From the NCBI GenBank assembly GCA_015179025.1, contig WHUX01000014.1:558001-622000 (forward strand): a stretch of 64,000 nucleotides of DNA, in the 5' to 3' direction. Of this stretch, positions 10,506 to 21,395 are shown in pieces. This DNA is from Terfezia claveryi (lineage: Eukaryota; Ascomycota; Pezizomycetes; Pezizales; Pezizaceae). The position numbers and the translations under genes are program-made. Below the pieces are notes generated by a model. That model was given only the letters and a program-made list of their open reading frames with translations, was not told where the DNA came from and did no database searches. Position 1 is the first letter of the stretch; each line of letters starts with the position of its first letter.

Positions 10506-12194
10506 ATGGCTGCACGTGCGGGGACCTCGAAGCCAACTAGACCAGCCCCAAAAGCCATTTTCGGGGAATCACATGAACATGATGCAATTCGCCTACTAAT
10601 GTTTGTCTACATCGCTATATTCGATGATGAACCGACAGCAAGAGATGTGCCGAACTGGCCAGCCCATGAAATTCGCCAACGGTTTCAATTGTTGACAAAA
10701 GACCTCAACGATGTAGCCACTGACACGGAAGCCACGATATCTAGCATCAAATCATGGACATTCAATAGCCAGTTACCACTGACCAAACTATGTGAACAGC
10801 TTGAAGCACTGGGAAAGCCCCATTTTGATGGTAATGTGATGCAAGCTTATTATAAGTGGGATGAAATGAGATCGGCTGCAGGAGCCTTCCAGGACTCGGA
10901 GCTTGAGAGCGCATGCGCCGGTGTGGGGCAGGCCATCAGTTCTCTTGCTATGCTGAGCTCTCAGGCAGAAGAGATGATAGCGTCACTACGGCTCAGGAAC
11001 TTTCAGGCAACGGCCAACATGTTACGCGGGTGTGAATCCGTAGGCCATGATACTGCTAGGAAAGAGCCTCCGCGAACGGCGCGGGCCGGAAAGGCGAATG
11101 GGTCCACCGCGATTGTGTTCGAAGATTGGGAACTCGTTGCAATCCTTACATTACCCTCCATACGTGCAGGTGGTATCGCAGCTGAATTGACCACCTTCCG
11201 CTCCCTCTATTATAAAGCAAGTTGTTTCCTACAGCGCCCTCTCATCCATGACCGCCAGTTTATCATCGCTGTCCGCGAAGCGCATCATTTAGTTTTTGAC
11301 AAACTTGGCCAAATGATGGATACGCTCACCACACAGTTTCAACAGTCAGTCAAATCACTCCAGTGCCTATTGAAATATCCTTGGAGCTTTCATACCTCGT
11401 TGCAATGGCAGTTTGATACACTTGCAAAGCATGATGTCCAGCTCCATACGACACTACACCGGGCGGAATGCCTTTTCCTAGAGTGGCAAGTAGCCATGAG
11501 GACTATCACTAATCCGTTATTGAACAAGGCCGCCACAGGCCTGGGACGCGAGATTATAGCTCTCAGACTCGCCCTTAGTGCCGTAAATACGCGTCACAAG
11601 GGCATACGTGGGAAGGTTGAATGCCTTTGGGCAATACGTGGGGAATTTATCCAAGAGAAGATAGATAGGGACGGGGTCGGAAAGAAAATGAACACAGTAC
11701 TATCTGTGGAAGACTTGCAGTGCACTGTCAAAATCCATACTCACACATTGCTACGCACAGATCCAGGCCAATCCCAAGGGTGCCCCAGTGCTGGTTTCTC
11801 ATGCTTAATGTCCGAAGCATGTCTTAACAACCTTACTAGTCCATCGCATACACCGAAGGAGCTAGGTTGCCCAAACCTCATGACCCCTGCTGAGGCATTG
11901 GCTGTGCTATTGGCAGAGCACACAGGACAGCCACAAAACTGGAAGCCGGAGCCAGTAACCGAGGATCCGGCCGAGCTCCAGCGCCGATATGAAGCAAATG
12001 TCGACGCGTTCCACTATCTGTTCCCAGGTGCAGAAGACAATCAAGAAGTCGAGTCAGCTGACGACGCATACGAATCTGGCGACATGTACGAAGCTGGCTA
12101 CGCGTATATATCTGACGAAGGACCTGACGACGGATCTGAGGACGGATCGAAGGCAGGTTCAGAGGTCGGATCAGAGGCAGCTACGTATATCTGA
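10506..12194 (+). CDS. Hypothetical mostly helical protein with acidic Gly/Ser tail
   Basis: Uninterrupted 562-codon frame beginning AAAATGGCT and ending in TGA. I do not recognise a family. Residues 1-20 are basic and Pro-rich. Residues 25-430 look globular and strongly alpha-helical, with hydrophobic heptads and few glycines. After about residue 440 it becomes Pro/Ser-rich, and the last 60 residues are acidic with short repeats of D/E-x-GS (DGSEDGSKAGSEVGSEA). No zinc ligands, nuclease triad, signal peptide or membrane span are visible, so it does not look like a transposase. It is the largest single-copy intact frame in the window and the best candidate for a resident host gene. Introns cannot be excluded, but none is needed. 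Confidence 0.6.
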   Translation: MAARAGTSKPTRPAPKAIFGESHEHDAIRLLMFVYIAIFDDEPTARDVPNWPAHEIRQRFQLLTKDLNDVATDTEATISSIKSWTFNSQLPLTKLCEQLEALGKPHFDGNVMQAYYKWDEMRSAAGAFQDSELESACAGVGQAISSLAMLSSQAEEMIASLRLRNFQATANMLRGCESVGHDTARKEPPRTARAGKANGSTAIVFEDWELVAILTLPSIRAGGIAAELTTFRSLYYKASCFLQRPLIHDRQFIIAVREAHHLVFDKLGQMMDTLTTQFQQSVKSLQCLLKYPWSFHTSLQWQFDTLAKHDVQLHTTLHRAECLFLEWQVAMRTITNPLLNKAATGLGREIIALRLALSAVNTRHKGIRGKVECLWAIRGEFIQEKIDRDGVGKKMNTVLSVEDLQCTVKIHTHTLLRTDPGQSQGCPSAGFSCLMSEACLNNLTSPSHTPKELGCPNLMTPAEALAVLLAEHTGQPQNWKPEPVTEDPAELQRRYEANVDAFHYLFPGAEDNQEVESADDAYESGDMYEAGYAYISDEGPDDGSEDGSKAGSEVGSEAATYI

Positions 12195-13379
12195 CAACAG
12201 TCTGACCATCTTGTCTATCTGGTAGAAGGCTATATCGCTGCATGCAATCCCCGCTGGGAGTCTTGGGCTGGTCCATACTTACTCGCTGGCGGTAGATTTG
12301 GAATTGTGAACCAAGGCGAGGCACACTAAGTAGCTGTATATGAGCACGATAATTTAGGGGGGATGGGAGTGGCTGGGCCAATTCCCAGTGGGCTTGGTTT
12401 TCTAACCCACAGTTATGGTATGGTATAGTGCGTATTCAAGGATGTTAGTTTTGATTTGAAATTTGCCCCTAGTTATCGCCGAATTTTATTGCTTGTGGTA
12501 CAACATCTCCATTTTGACGTTTCCAAAAAGACTTGGGATTGAGTCGCGCATTTGCCTTTTTTTTTCTATATCTACCGTCTCTGCTGAGACATTTCAGTGA
12601 TCTAACTACATACTATGTACCCAGTAGGTTTACAACATGAATTCTCCCACTCTAGATATTAATCATCCACTGGTGAAATTCAAAATATGATTAAGTCACC
12701 ACTACTGCTTTGCTAGTCTCTTTAGCTATTGAGCGGAATGCTATGTATAATTCCTAAATTGAATGCTGAGCAGCTATTGCTATTATTTGTGTACTTCTAG
12801 CTAGGACACGATGGCAAGCCTAAGATAGGGGGGGAAATTTGTACTACTTATGGAAAAAAAACACGTCAGAATAAGATTACAGATACAAAAATATCGCTGA
12901 GGCGATAGCCGAAGGCTATGCAATATTCTGATCTTCTTGGGATGGCCGTGAAAAAAAAAAAGCACTTCTTTAGGTATAGCGCATGCCTTGCTTATATTAG
13001 GCAATGTTTCAAAATTTGTTACATAAAAATTGGAAGTGATTATATGCGCATGCGTAAATTGTAATGCGTTTTCGATAGTATAATTTGCCAGACGCTAGAA
13101 TTGGTGAAATGGTAGAGAGAGTTAATAATTTACAATGGATCGAGGAAGGAGAGGAGGTTGAGATTCGGGAAAAGTTATAAAAAATCATGAGCTTATTTCC
13201 TAAACACGAGGGCTGTGTATTAAGTAAGTAAGAGTACTGAATTGAGTTTTATTTTAAAACCTGTATGTAACGGTCAAGTTCCTACCCCCCAAAAAAAAAT
13301 TCTGGCAATAGAGTGTAAGTGTAACCCATGCAACTGGCTACCTTTGAACAAACGCCCTGATTAAGGTTCCACCAATATT

Positions 13380-13380
<1 letters not shown>
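12195..13380. other. AT-rich intergenic
   Basis: No supported gene after the stop at 12194. The minus-strand frames at 12181-12381 and 12801-13004 are short and without motifs. Confidence 0.4.
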
Positions 13381-13418
<38 letters not shown>

Positions 13419-13627
13419 ACCGGTCTGTTGTCTCATCATCCAAGGCTACTAGAACAGGAATATTTGTCGGAATATGGTATGGGGAATTGAGGGTTTCCTT
13501 GACTTGTAATTATTTAGGGATCTCGTTGCGGCAGCCCAAAAAAAAAATAAGCGAAAGATTGGTGATCTGACCCCATGAGAAAAAAAAAAAAAAAAAAAAG
13601 GTATCTAAGTTATAAGATAATGTACAG

Positions 13628-13666
<39 letters not shown>

Positions 13667-14145
13667 TATATTTCTAGCTTTCAGAGGAAACAGTCCATAA
13701 CTTCAATTTTTTCTATATTTACAGAACTTTAGCTATAGTTATGTGTATAGCAAAAAGAAAAAAAAAAAAAAAAGGTCATCCCATGAAATCGGATGTTTGT
13801 CTCACTCACACACACACACACACACTTTTCCAACCAAATTTTTTTTCTGAGCACACCTTGGTTACACACCAAAAAACGTACACTTGGGAGCATTCATAAA
13901 TTTTTACAATCAAGCATAAAAAAAAAAAAATAAAAAAAAAGTTGCTTGGGGCGCCACGGGCAAATGTTTCTGAAACTGCGAGCTGGAGGCCCCCCGCCTC
14001 CTGCGTGGGTTGAAGACTTCTAACTTGGACTAACTTGCCGAAGCGAAAAAGGGATATGAATGCTTCTGTGAGAGTATCAAGTTCTATAACGTTGTGCTAC
14101 GTATTCAAAGGTCAATTCAAAATAAAATGCATTTTTTTTTTTTCT
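13381..14145. repeat. Cluster of long homopolymer tracts
   Basis: Within about 770 bp there are T34 (13382-13415), A20 (about 13580-13599), A34 (13631-13664), a 16-A-rich tract near 13752-13773, (CA)n at 13805-13826, an A12-T-A9 tract near 13918-13940 and T12 near 14132-14143. Two A tracts are preceded by related words (TGTACAGAGC and TGTGTATAGC), as if short transcripts had been retroposed with their tails. No gene is present. Confidence 0.6.
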
Positions 14146-14378
14146 GCCCCTTGTGACAGAATATAGGCCTCTGTTAAAGTAAGTAAAGGAAGTTGGCATC
14201 ACACGAAGTTGAAGAAATAACACTTGATTGAATTATATTGTCATGATTGGGGGGAACACAATCCCGCATCTCTAGTATGGAGAGAGTATATCGAAACAGA
14301 AATCCTGCAGCAGCTCTATCTAAAAAGAATATCTCATAAGATAAAATAGCGGATTCACCCGTAATATCGCTGGAGTTC

Positions 14379-15155
14379 TCACAACCAAGAGCGAAGAAAC
14401 CGCTTATACCACTTTACCTTCTTTTCTGTCATCAGGCTAGGGGTTGAACGAATAAAGGATGAAGATGCCATGTCGCTAACGTGAATTGTGTCTCGCGTCC
14501 GATACCCTATCTTCGGCGTTACCATCGGGACATTCCCCCCCGCTCTCCTGCCGGCAGTCTTTGGCACAGGGATATATTTGACGTATGCAACCCGACCCTG
14601 CAGCTGGCGCTGGCACCTAAAACATTGGAAACCTCTTTCCACCTTCCTCAGTTGCGTCCTCTCCTGGCTCAGAGCTTCAAGCTGCTTCTCAATGGTCTTC
14701 AACACCCCCTGCAACCTCTTCTCCTGCTTCTGCAATTCAACTCTCTTCTTTTCAGCTTCCGCCTTCTCCGCTTTAATCTCCTCTCTTGACTTCCTAAACT
14801 CTGCCTTCTTCTTTTGCAACTCCTGATCATACTTGGTCATCCCTTCCATGGCACTGTTAATCTCATGTAAGCTCTGATTCGCTTCTTCTGTCGTGAGGAT
14901 CCAGCCTTGCTCGAAGGCGTAGTCGATGATGGCGCGTAGGGTATATCTCGAAGATTGAGAGTAGAGAGAGGAATAGTCTTCGTCCTCCCCGGGGTCAGGG
15001 ATGGGAGTGGGGATTTGGGGCAGTTGGTCTCCCGTGGCAGGGAGTTCGAGGGTGAAGAGGTAGTCCTGGAACTCGGTGGCAGCAGTGGCGGTAAGGAATG
15101 GATGAAGGATAATATCTGGGGTGGCCAAAACCTGGGGCTGAGGGGTGGTTGTCAT
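14379..15155 (-). CDS. Coiled-coil protein sharing the QGW helix motif
   Basis: 258 codons from ATG (15155-15153) to TAG; unknown family. Residues 1-60 are Thr/Pro-rich with an acidic end (PDPGEDED). Residues 72-85 read TLRAIIDYAFEQGW, which aligns with LKAFFIFGLEQEW of the dispersed family and with the motif in the 16624 gene. Residues 95-170 are a long Lys/Glu/Gln coiled coil. Residues 175-185 contain FQCFRCQRQ with a single CxxC. The tail is basic and aromatic (KVKWYKRFLRSW), as in the 16624 product. No signal peptide. It has no copy of the repeat-unit promoter. It may be a diverged single-copy relative of the dispersed genes; function unknown. Confidence 0.6.
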   Translation of the reverse strand: MTTTPQPQVLATPDIILHPFLTATAATEFQDYLFTLELPATGDQLPQIPTPIPDPGEDEDYSSLYSQSSRYTLRAIIDYAFEQGWILTTEEANQSLHEINSAMEGMTKYDQELQKKKAEFRKSREEIKAEKAEAEKKRVELQKQEKRLQGVLKTIEKQLEALSQERTQLRKVERGFQCFRCQRQLQGRVAYVKYIPVPKTAGRRAGGNVPMVTPKIGYRTRDTIHVSDMASSSFIRSTPSLMTEKKVKWYKRFLRSWL

Positions 15156-16623
15156 TTTTATGAGAGCTTGGGAGGAATGGATTCTGTGCTAGCTTTGATG
15201 AAAACCCCGGTCGATTCAGCCTGATAGGCTCTTGTCGAATATGAAGTCCTAGGAGTCTGCTTGTATTTTGTAGGGTTGGAGATTCTAGATTGATATACTT
15301 GGGGGCCTCAAACATTTTGAAGAAGTTTCTCTACGATGAAAAGTCATGAAACCCAAATAATAAACCTCGAAACCCTCGCGGCAAACATCCCTCATTGAAT
15401 CTTATTGTGGGTGCTGCACTTTCTCGAACTGGGCCACCAGATATAGGAATATGCGGTACCTTATTGATGCGCGTGGGGTAATTAATAAGACAAAGTTCCT
15501 ATGCTAAGTTACCTACTCTGAGTGAGTGTCCGGCCTGCATGCTATGGAATATCCAGTTTCGGGGAGAATAACCTCCAAGGGCTGGGACGATAGCTATACA
15601 GGTGTGTTCTCGTACAATAGCTTAAGAAGAGCAGAAATCAAATTGTGTATGGTATGGTTCAATCAATCGGTGGCGTTTCATTGTGACTGTGACGCATGTG
15701 TCGACTGCCGGAAGCGTGGGAAAGGTATACATGATTAGCTTCCGGAATTACCCCGTATACCGAATAACAACAATAACCATTGAGAACACTCTTGTATCCA
15801 TATCATACTCCGTACTATATATAGTAAACCCAGGAGCAACTTGGAATAATCAAATTCGGGGGCTAGAGATGGTGATAAGGCGGGCTTCAAGCAGCGAGTT
15901 CGTTCGGCTCAAAATTGTTTGTTTGACCTTGACTAGTACTCTGTAATCTGTCCAGTAATATCAATATTCTACCTATATAACAGCAGAATAATACGGTGCA
16001 TTTGTTGAGGTACCTTGGGATCGCGGATGGGAAGGGGTAGATGCTCCTAGGGCACGGGAGGCATAGCAGCCCATCTAGACTGTTGCACATCGCTCACGGT
16101 GACGGAAAGTTTTCCTTTCGTATCAGGTGGTATAATCCCCCATGCGAGCCTAAGTTTGAGCCAGGCTATGAATATGATGTTTAGTTTGAAATACGGGTTC
16201 TGATTTCACAAAAAGGGGAGGGGATCTACCTTGCCAACCCGCGTACATATAGAAGGTAGAAGTGTTGCGTTTGTTTGTTTAAACACAAGCGACGACACGT
16301 ACTCAATAGTAATAAACATAAATACAAACAGGCAAAACCTAGACCAGGCCCAGGACACCAATACCCAACGTACCAACGCAATCTTGTATATGAGTTCATA
16401 AGAAAGCTCACCCCATACCTACTTCTTCAATACTTACCTCCACTTCAAGTTCATTGCAAGAGGGTCCATTTCCTTAGGGACTCTCAACAGTCTACTCTCT
16501 GACTCGGTTCGGTTTACCCAGCAAAATTCCTTCGCATTAAATTGACCGGCCGACACTAACTTACATCATTGTTCAGCTCGACCTTCATCACTGCACACAC
16601 GGTCTGTTCCCATCCGAATCGCC
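15156..16623. other. Intergenic between two motif-sharing genes
   Basis: The interval separates the divergently transcribed 14379 (minus) and 16624 (plus) genes and should hold both promoters. No clear TATA box or repeated element was found. Frames at 15526-15946 and 16226-16502 look like chance. Confidence 0.35.
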
Positions 16624-17277
16624 ATGCCGTCCAACACCTCCCAATTCCGTACTGAGGTCCCCCAAAACACTCCAGTTAAGGAAGCCTCGCACACTGTCTC
16701 CCACCTGTCGCTGATTCAAGCAACCCGCTCTAGCCATGCCCAACAAGAAGCCGCATCTGAAGCTCCCTCCCCCCCTCGACCCAGGTGCGGAGAATTCATC
16801 ACCGTTTGCCTCACCCCTGAAGACCCCGCCCTCCAGGAAGCCCTCCACTACGCTGTCCGCCAAGGCTGGGTCTGTTGGTGGGCAGACTACGCTACACTCC
16901 ACTTCTCCCTCCAACAAACTCAAAACGAGCTGGCTGATATCCATACCATCCGTGAGGAGATACACCAACGTGAGAAGAAGTTGGACACTAGCAAGATGTC
17001 ACTGAATGCTAGAGAGAAGGCGGTTGCGGTGATGGAAAAGGGCGTACAAGAGCAACATAGGGTTTTGAGTTTGAAGATATTGGAGTTGGCCTCGAACCCA
17101 AGTACGGGTTCGGGGCGAGGTAGAAGAAGGAGTGATGTACCAGCAGGATGCCCGAGAAAATTCTGGAATGAGGGGAGTACCAGGGCTGGTGTTGTGCTTC
17201 CCCAGAGGGGAGTGCCAGGTGAAAAAGGAGGGAGACTCAGTAGAAGGAAATGGTGGGAGTTTTGGAATATGAGGTGA
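16624..17277 (+). CDS. Coiled-coil protein sharing the QGW helix motif
   Basis: 217 codons from ATG (GCCATGCC context) to TGA. Residues 1-52 are Ser/Thr/Pro-rich and probably disordered. Residues 69-82 read ALQEALHYAVRQGWV, the same pattern L-x5-[YF]-[AG]-x-[ER]-Q-[GE]-W found in the 14379 product and the dispersed family. A coiled coil follows (about residues 93-150). A Gly/Arg/Ser-rich stretch leads to a basic Trp-rich end, RRKWWEFWNMR. It is divergent from the 14379 gene across 1.5 kb. Origin as an old duplicate of the same ancestor is an inference from the shared motif, order and tail, not from overall identity. Function unknown. Confidence 0.55.
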   Translation: MPSNTSQFRTEVPQNTPVKEASHTVSHLSLIQATRSSHAQQEAASEAPSPPRPRCGEFITVCLTPEDPALQEALHYAVRQGWVCWWADYATLHFSLQQTQNELADIHTIREEIHQREKKLDTSKMSLNAREKAVAVMEKGVQEQHRVLSLKILELASNPSTGSGRGRRRSDVPAGCPRKFWNEGSTRAGVVLPQRGVPGEKGGRLSRRKWWEFWNMR

Positions 17278-18319
17278 TCATGGAAACGGCTGTGTTCAGG
17301 TGGGCCTGCTGGCAGGGTATACACGCAGGGAGGGGGGCCCTGGCTCTTATGTTTTTAATAACTCCCTATCGGTACTAACAGTTGGCTAAAATTCCCATCA
17401 TCTCTTTTCCTTTTATATTGTTGGATTTTGAATCATAATACAAGAATACCCAGATATTAAGGCGTACAGTAACATACCATCGAGCCTAAATGAAAAGAAC
17501 TCGATCCTCCATTACCCTGAATTTGATGTAGTTATCTTTGATCCACTTCAGTTAGCGGAGGGTAATCTGACTGCCGCCTAATAAATGGCCCCCAGGCACA
17601 CTCTCTGATATGGCGGAGACTCATAGGGTTATGCCTATACCCTCTCATGAACATTCGGATAGCGAGTGACAACGAAATATATGTATCATCGAGATATATA
17701 ATATGTAGCCAGCCTATAGTCAAAAATTAGCATATAACTGACTAGGCAATTGTACAAAATGCCACATTTTTCAGATTTAAATACCCAATTATATACCGCT
17801 TCAATCACTAGGGGTTCTAAACTCAATCCCCCTCCACCCACCCAACACATACGCCAATACGTTTATTCGGCCTTGAAATTTCACCCACCTGCAATGCTTA
17901 ATTAAGCTTGAATGGGTCGAAGGGCGGGCGCAGGCAGATATGAGGGGATAGACCCCCACTCCCGAATTATGACACACTAGGTGATTCATCACATGTGGAA
18001 GAGAGATCGTGGTCAACTTTAGAGAAAACTATATTATTACTAGCAAGTCAGTTTCTCGATTACAGACCCCTCCCTTCCCCTGCGTGTTGGATCAAATAGT
18101 ACCAAAAGCGCTGCCAGGTTAACGTCAATTGCTCAATATCACAGTCCGTATTATAGTATTCTCCGTCTTAATTGGTGGCCTGGCGGATATGATTCCACAA
18201 TTGGTAAGTACGCTTGAGAGCACGGCAGAGGTCCCCCAACTGTGACCTCGCGCAGCCTACCAACCCCTTCTCCCATACGCGTTTTTACAATATACATCAG
18301 TGTTGTTAAAGAAGAACAC
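17278..18319. other. Intergenic, no gene recognised
   Basis: Only short frames without motifs; no repeats noticed apart from the approach to unit copy B. Confidence 0.4.
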
Positions 18320-18602
18320 TGCAATATATAGCAGTGTCACTATGTAAACCAAAGCAGCGAATTCAAATTGGCTCTTAATGCTGTATTGTTTCTTGCAAAG
18401 AAGCTAGGGGGGCCAAAAAGCAACTGGAGCTAAGATACCAAGAGCCCAGTGATAGAAAATCATCTCAGATGCGGGTACACATAGAAAGAACGACAAGTGA
18501 CAAACAAAGACATGCTTCAAAAAAATATGACAAAAAATAACCCAGCAACGAGACAAGCAATCTGTGCTTATTCCCAACGCATCTATCTGTCCCACATTCC
18601 GC

Positions 18603-19427
18603 TTATCGAGAACTGGCGCGAGGCCTCTTGTTGTCCCCTCTTTCCTCCCTTTCCTCCTCTTTTGACCTCTTTCGTGAAGGATGCTGACCTTTGTCCCTCA
18701 TCTCTTGAAACATTTCTCTCCTTCCCTCTATCTTCCCCGGTATCCATCCTTCCATGCTCCCGTTCACCCACCCTGTCTTCCATCTTTCTGCCAATCTCCT
18801 CCGCAGCAACATTCCTTCTTCCCGATACCCGTCACACCGGGCTTTTCGTTTCCCTTCTAGGAAACCCTTTCTATATGTTTCCTCTTCTCTGCCTTTCCTT
18901 CCTTTCTGCACCTCCCTCAACCTGTTCTGCAATTCCTCAATGCGCCTCTCTTGCTCATTTATTGTCTCTTCCCGTTCTTCCACCTTCCTCTCAAACTTCT
19001 TGATCTTCTCCAAACACCACCTCCAACAACTCCAGTGAATGTGGGGCTCGACCCACTCCTGCTCCAAGGCAACCATAAAAAGTGCCTTGAGGTGCAATCT
19101 ATCCTCAACACTATGCTCCCCCTCATTTCCAGAGTCATCGGGATCATCGTCGGGATCAGCACCTTCGAACGAAACATTTGAATTGGGGGCCGTGTCTGTC
19201 TCACGGGGCTCCGTATCCGGATTGATTACCGTTTCTCGAGCAAGCTCAAGGACTTCGTTGGGGAGCGTAGGGTGGCCTCTGATATATGTAAGCAGTTCTG
19301 GGATGGCCCAAACGGCCATGAGTGCCCCGATGTGGATCCTGGCCGCTGAAATTGAGTGCCAGACTCTGGGGAAGGTATATTTGGGAAAAGCAGGGCTGGC
19401 TGAGGAAGAGTTCAAATTGCCAGACAT
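18603..19427 (-). CDS. Dispersed coiled-coil family protein, copy B
   Basis: 274 codons, ATG at 19427-19425 in the same CACAATGTCTG context as copy C. The domain order matches copy A: Ser-rich start, helical block VWAIPELLTYIRGHPTLP, acidic linker (longer here, PDDDPDDSGNEGE), motif LKALFMVALEQEW, Trp-rich turn, coiled coil and basic tail. It is clearly diverged from A and C: the GxxxG segment is shorter and the C-terminus ends KRPRASSR instead of the YYTMRE-type end. The N-terminal half is best conserved, so the helix blocks may be the functional part. The frame is intact. Its C-terminal third is almost identical to that of broken copy D. Confidence 0.7.
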   Translation of the reverse strand: MSGNLNSSSASPAFPKYTFPRVWHSISAARIHIGALMAVWAIPELLTYIRGHPTLPNEVLELARETVINPDTEPRETDTAPNSNVSFEGADPDDDPDDSGNEGEHSVEDRLHLKALFMVALEQEWVEPHIHWSCWRWCLEKIKKFERKVEEREETINEQERRIEELQNRLREVQKGRKGREEETYRKGFLEGKRKARCDGYREEGMLLRRRLAERWKTGWVNGSMEGWIPGKIEGRREMFQEMRDKGQHPSRKRSKEEEREERGDNKRPRASSR

Positions 19428-19609
19428 TGTGATATAGAAGTAGGTACGAGGTAGTGTAAGAGAATGGTTTCCAGAAATGTGTTTGTTTGGAATAAAGGAG
19501 TCGAAGTGCTGTAGAAGTGGGTAGGCGCTTAACGTTTTTAATGTTACTTGCAGAACGTAGAAGCTTAAGCAGGGTGAGTTGGAAGTAAGTCTAGGTTTGC
19601 GGGGATTGT

Positions 19610-19644
19610 AAGGGGTTTTATAAACTTAAGGACCCTCTGAAAGG
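19610..19644 (-). promoter_or_regulatory. TATA block of copy B
   Basis: Reverse complement of the block upstream of copies A and C: CAGAGGGTCC, then TTTATAAAACCCC, about 185 bp before the ATG at 19427. Confidence 0.5.
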
Positions 19645-20099
19645 TAGAGCTATACAGCAAGCTGATTGCTTCTCGAGATTGATCTTACCACAGCTATTGG
19701 CTATAGCTATTGTCTGCATTGAGTGTATCGCGATCGCCCGTTCAGCACTGTTGTGGTGGTTGTCCTAGGCGCGATTGACCTATTCATCGCCAATATTCTC
19801 AAATGTAATCTGTTTGGCACCCCCCAATACTTTCCATTATTCTGGGTAACACAAGGCCCTCGGCAGTAGTAAAATAAAAGCTTGGGTATGCTAACACATG
19901 TGTGGAGTGGGGTATTCATGCCCACAGGTAGGGCACTCAATGGGGTATTGAAGTAGGTAATCTCGTTGTAGTATTCAAGTTGTCTTGAAGTTTGGCGCGG
20001 CAAATTGTCGCCTAGCCTGACTGGTATTCGCGGCATGAGCAGAATGATGGCATCCTGAAAATCCAGATTCCTATCAATCTTGGGACTACCCACGTGTTT

Positions 20100-20146
20100 C
20101 TATTGAGTCTACTATGGGTGTTGTGCCAACCAGACTACTATTGAGT
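20100..20146 (-). repeat. 29-bp micro-insert with perfect 9-bp duplication
   Basis: CTATTGAGT at 20100-20108 and again at 20138-20146. Between them are 29 bases ending in GTGCCAACCAGACTA (20123-20137). This is the longer form of the insert, with about 14 extra bases on the GTGCC side. It corresponds in position to the insert in copies A and C. Confidence 0.75.
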
Positions 20147-20640
20147 GCACGTGTGGGTGTTTCTATTGAGGTCTGTGGCTGTGTAAGTGATTCCGCCCTA
20201 GCTTGGTTACTGTTCCCTATCGGCGTAAACATTCGCCATTCTGTCCTTGCACCCGAGCACGCAGTTGGGTACACGAAAGGGTATTTAGATTTCTCAGGCC
20301 TCTCAATTGAGTTCATGGCGGCTTGAGCAGATAAGGTTTGAATAGCATGTACTTGTAGTTTGTGAATACTGCGCATCCAATTGCATGTATTATGTCTATG
20401 TAGATATGGGGCAGCAGGGGTTGGATAATCGGGCCGAGTATCCACTCTGGAATGCGTTCACTCGTCTTAGAGTTGAAGCCAAAAATCTAAATCAGGCCGA
20501 CAAAAATGTGGGTAGTGAGACATTCCTTTGGATAAGTACCCTACTCAGGATATCTAATTAGACTTGAGTGAGGTCGTCTTTATTTAACAAACTACTATAC
20601 ATAATATAATTCAATACAACTCTGAGCTTACTTGGTTGTA

Positions 20641-21203
20641 CAGTAGAACTTCGTTACAAGCATTTCCGTTAGAAGAATAAATTCGCTATAAGGCCAGATG
20701 CTGACCGTCCTCATACAAAATAAGAATAAAAACTCTATAGGCATATTCTTAGATTTTCCGTAATATTCTTATAAAAATTGAATACTATCAGGGGAATTTG
20801 GGCACTATCCGGGGTCATTTAGTGAGTGTCAGGGGGTTATTACCAAATTATCATGCAGTACTGATCTGATATCAATTATAGGAAGTCTCATAAGACTCCG
20901 TTCAACCACTGCTACTCATACAATCTGTTCAACCTCTGGACATTGCAGGAGTGCATAGGGGTGGTTGGAGGGCATAACTAGTGGTCAGAGGGGATGTTGG
21001 GGGTATCCGGTGGTTTGAGGGGATGTTTAGGGGTATCCGGTAGTTGGAAGGGTGTTGGGGATGTTCAGGGGGTATTTGGATGTTTATAGGGGGTACCCGA
21101 ATGCATATATGTCCATTTGAATACGCATGTTGATATAAGCATATATTCGCTATAAAAATGGGAGTCGACCGCCCGAAGACATGCTTGTAACGAACTTCTA
21201 CTG
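20641..21203. mobile_element. TA-flanked terminal-inverted-repeat element (pogo-like MITE)
   Basis: The left end CAGTAGAACTTCGTTACAAG (20641-20660) is answered at the right end (21184-21203) by its reverse complement with one mismatch; the match runs on for a few bases. TA lies immediately outside both ends (20639-20640 and 21204-21205), as for Tc1/mariner/pogo elements, and pogo/Tigger ends often begin CAGTAGAA. The 563-bp interior has no transposase frame. It contains a G-rich minisatellite-like stretch at 20947-21100 built on GGGGTATCCGGTGGTTGGAGG-type words (shown in part). Confidence 0.75.
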
Positions 21204-21350
21204 TATTAGGCTCGAAATCGCCGAAAACTATATAAATAGCCGCAGCTTGTGCCAACCAGAGTATCAATAACCGAGTGTTCTGTATCCGTATTCCGGTGCT
21301 GATCTGCATCCCGGTGATGTATGGAAGGGAATGCAAAGAAAGGTCTGTAG

Positions 21351-21395
21351 GTGCCAACCAGACTAGGCAAATGTCCCTGAATCCTGGTTGGCACG
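21351..21395. repeat. Inverted pair of micro-insert cores
   Basis: GTGCCAACCAGACTA (21351-21365) and CCTGGTTGGCAC (about 21383-21394) face each other, with GTGCCAACCAG as the outer arms and an about 18-bp centre. No flanking duplication was found. Confidence 0.5.

Larger units (their letters stand above)
18320..20340 (-). repeat. Dispersed coiled-coil gene unit, copy B
   Basis: Reverse-oriented copy of the unit. From right to left it has the upstream region with CAATAGAAACAC-type words (20085-20190), the TATA block (19610-19644), the gene (18603-19427) and a 3' tail to about 18320. The tail carries words also found at 23040-23245 and 49790-49990 (for example GTGACACT and CAATACAGCAT). Confidence 0.6.

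Noticed and set aside
18497..19437. Plus-strand frames of up to 168 codons opposite coiled-coil copy B
   Set aside because: Shadow frames of the purine-rich coiled-coil coding strand; similar shadows occur opposite copies A and C.
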